Assembly: GCA_902836725.1 (NCBI GenBank)
Contig: CADFRV010000116.1
Span: forward strand, 1-7,499
Origin: Muribaculaceae bacterium
GTDB lineage: Bacteria > Bacteroidota > Bacteroidia > Bacteroidales > Muribaculaceae
DNA: 7,499 nt
Direction of reading: 5' to 3'
The position numbers were made by a program, and so were the translations under genes. This document shows, piece by piece, positions 7,099 to 7,499 of the stretch. A model generated the notes under the pieces. The model was not told the origin of the DNA and searched no databases. It saw only the letters and a program-made list of their open reading frames with translations. Position 1 is the stretch's first letter; each line of letters begins with the position of its first letter.

Positions 7099-7194
7099 GT
7101 TATTAACTATATACGTATACGGAGATGCGCGCGAAAAGGAATAATTCCCACATTCCCCCGCTTTCAGTGCCACAACAGCAATCCTACAGGCGGG

Positions 7195-7218
7195 GCGGAA
7201 CAACCGAAGTGTATCCGC
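7195..7218 (-). promoter_or_regulatory. UUCG-tetraloop hairpin in the operon leader
   Basis: On the minus strand GCGGA at 7218-7214 pairs with TCCGC at 7199-7195. After single-base bulges, four more pairs close onto C(UUCG)G, whose loop is complementary to 7205-7208. C(UUCG)G is a well-known extra-stable RNA tetraloop, and on the DNA opposite strand the loop would read CGAA. This supports a structure used in the leader RNA, though two bulges weaken it. Confidence 0.45.
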
Positions 7219-7245
7219 TGTATCACCGGCCCTGAAACGACATCT

Positions 7246-7270
7246 CAGCCGACAGCATTACTGTCAGCCG
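7246..7270 (-). promoter_or_regulatory. Ten-base-pair hairpin in the operon leader
   Basis: In the minus-strand RNA, CGGCUGACAG pairs with CUGUCGGCUG around a UAAUG loop. Eight Watson-Crick and two G-U pairs form; the same two positions are A-C mismatches if the plus strand is folded. This asymmetry fits a structure acting in the operon transcript. It is nested in the 7-bp repeat CACCGGC/GCCGGTG (7224-7230 with 7285-7291). Confidence 0.5.
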
Positions 7271-7385
7271 CGACAACGCCGCAAGCCGGTGCCTCGAAAA
7301 CAAGCTACACTACGAACCCGCAGTTCACTCGCACTCCTCCATATTGCCGGTGGTTTCTATAAAAGAGACCGACGCAATACACCTG

Positions 7386-7416
7386 CAAAATTACAACTTA
7401 ATTATGAAACAGGCAA
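7386..7416 (-). promoter_or_regulatory. Predicted Bacteroidetes-type promoter of the capsule operon
   Basis: On the minus strand TAATTTTG (7393-7386) is an exact match to the Bacteroidetes -7 element TAnnTTTG. Twenty bases upstream lies TTG (7416-7414), preceded by G instead of T, a three-of-four match to the -33 TTTG. Transcription should start about 7380. I see no good match to the full two-part element in the other intergenic gaps. The remaining upstream sequence, 7417-7499, holds no supported gene. I found no convincing recombinase-type inverted repeats flanking this promoter, so it may not be invertible, although the window stops 83 bases upstream of it. Confidence 0.65.
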
Positions 7417-7499
7417 CTTCCCCGCCCGTTATCTGCTCTTCCCCCCACGGCTCTTTCATTTAAGATTGTCTTGCACTTGGGGGAATATTGTTATTTTAT

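Larger units (their letters stand above)
7023..7380 (-). promoter_or_regulatory. Long structured 5' leader of the operon
   Basis: About 360 nt lie between the predicted transcription start and the upxY TTG, with no convincing protein gene. The minus-strand RNA can form a 10-bp hairpin (7246-7270) inside a 7-bp outer stem (7224-7230 with 7285-7291), a UUCG-capped hairpin (7195-7218), and a possible stem near 7131-7161 that includes four U residues. A 6+6 dyad lies at 7085-7098 and a 10-bp palindrome TATACGTATA at 7110-7119. Long leaders are known targets of UpxY-type antitermination. That this leader is a target here is inference, and no canonical terminator is clear. Confidence 0.5.

Noticed and set aside
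7081..7362. A 93-codon plus-strand frame in the operon leader
   Set aside because: The composition is Pro/Thr/Cys-rich and shows no domain. The region is better explained as the untranslated leader read on the other strand.
7362..7456. Inverted repeat AAAGAG-a-CCG (7362-7371) with CGGCTCTTT (7448-7456) flanking the promoter, a possible invertible promoter
   Set aside because: The arms are only 9 bp with an extra base in one, shorter than usual recombinase sites, and no recombinase gene is visible. Reads showing both orientations would be needed.
7404..7463. A 19-codon plus-strand frame (ATG at 7404) and a 22-codon minus-strand frame (7459-7391)
   Set aside because: Both overlap the predicted promoter and are of a length expected by chance; the minus one would lie upstream of the predicted transcription start.
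7439..7485. TTCCCCC (7439-7445) with GGGGGAA (7479-7485) followed by T-rich sequence, a possible plus-strand terminator
   Set aside because: The loop is 33 bases, the tail is not an uninterrupted T run, and no plus-strand gene upstream needs a terminator.

Overview
The window is the promoter-proximal part of a capsular or exopolysaccharide biosynthesis operon of the Wzx/Wzy type, read entirely on the minus strand, from right to left in these coordinates. The likely host is a member of the Bacteroidales, possibly a Muribaculaceae-like gut bacterium. This rests on a NusG-like UpxY regulator as first gene, short Bacteroidetes-style Wza and Wzc proteins, a promoter matching the Bacteroidetes -33/-7 consensus, and no strong Shine-Dalgarno sequences. 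Genus-level assignment is inference.

Layout in transcription order. At 7386-7416 lies a TTG-N20-TAATTTTG promoter. It is followed by about 360 nt of untranslated leader with several stem-loops (about 7380-7023). Then come upxY (7022-6507, TTG start), a WecA/MraY-type initiating sugar-phosphate transferase (6398-5229), wza (5087-4263), wzc (4153-1688), wzy (1658-468, GTG start) and the first 159 codons of a wzx flippase (from 478 to the window edge). No gene is supported in 7023-7499.

How the genes work together. The UpxY-like protein probably lets RNA polymerase read through the long operon. The WecA-like enzyme starts the repeat unit on undecaprenyl phosphate. Wzx flips the finished unit across the inner membrane and Wzy polymerises it. 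Wzc (chain-length control plus tyrosine autokinase) and Wza (outer-membrane export lipoprotein) carry the polymer out. The remaining glycosyltransferases are expected beyond the left edge.

Two things stand out. First, the three gaps between upxY, wecA, wza and wzc are about 100-140 bp, and two of them (wecA-wza and wza-wzc), like the leader, contain inverted repeats able to fold in the minus-strand RNA. In several of these the mispairs on the plus strand become G-U wobbles in the transcript. In contrast, wzc-wzy-wzx are tightly packed or overlapping. Second, base composition falls sharply at the wzc/wzy junction, marking the border between the conserved regulatory/export block and a variable, serotype-specific block. 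The system itself is a recognisable capsule locus; the least explained part is the structured leader RNA and its relation to UpxY.
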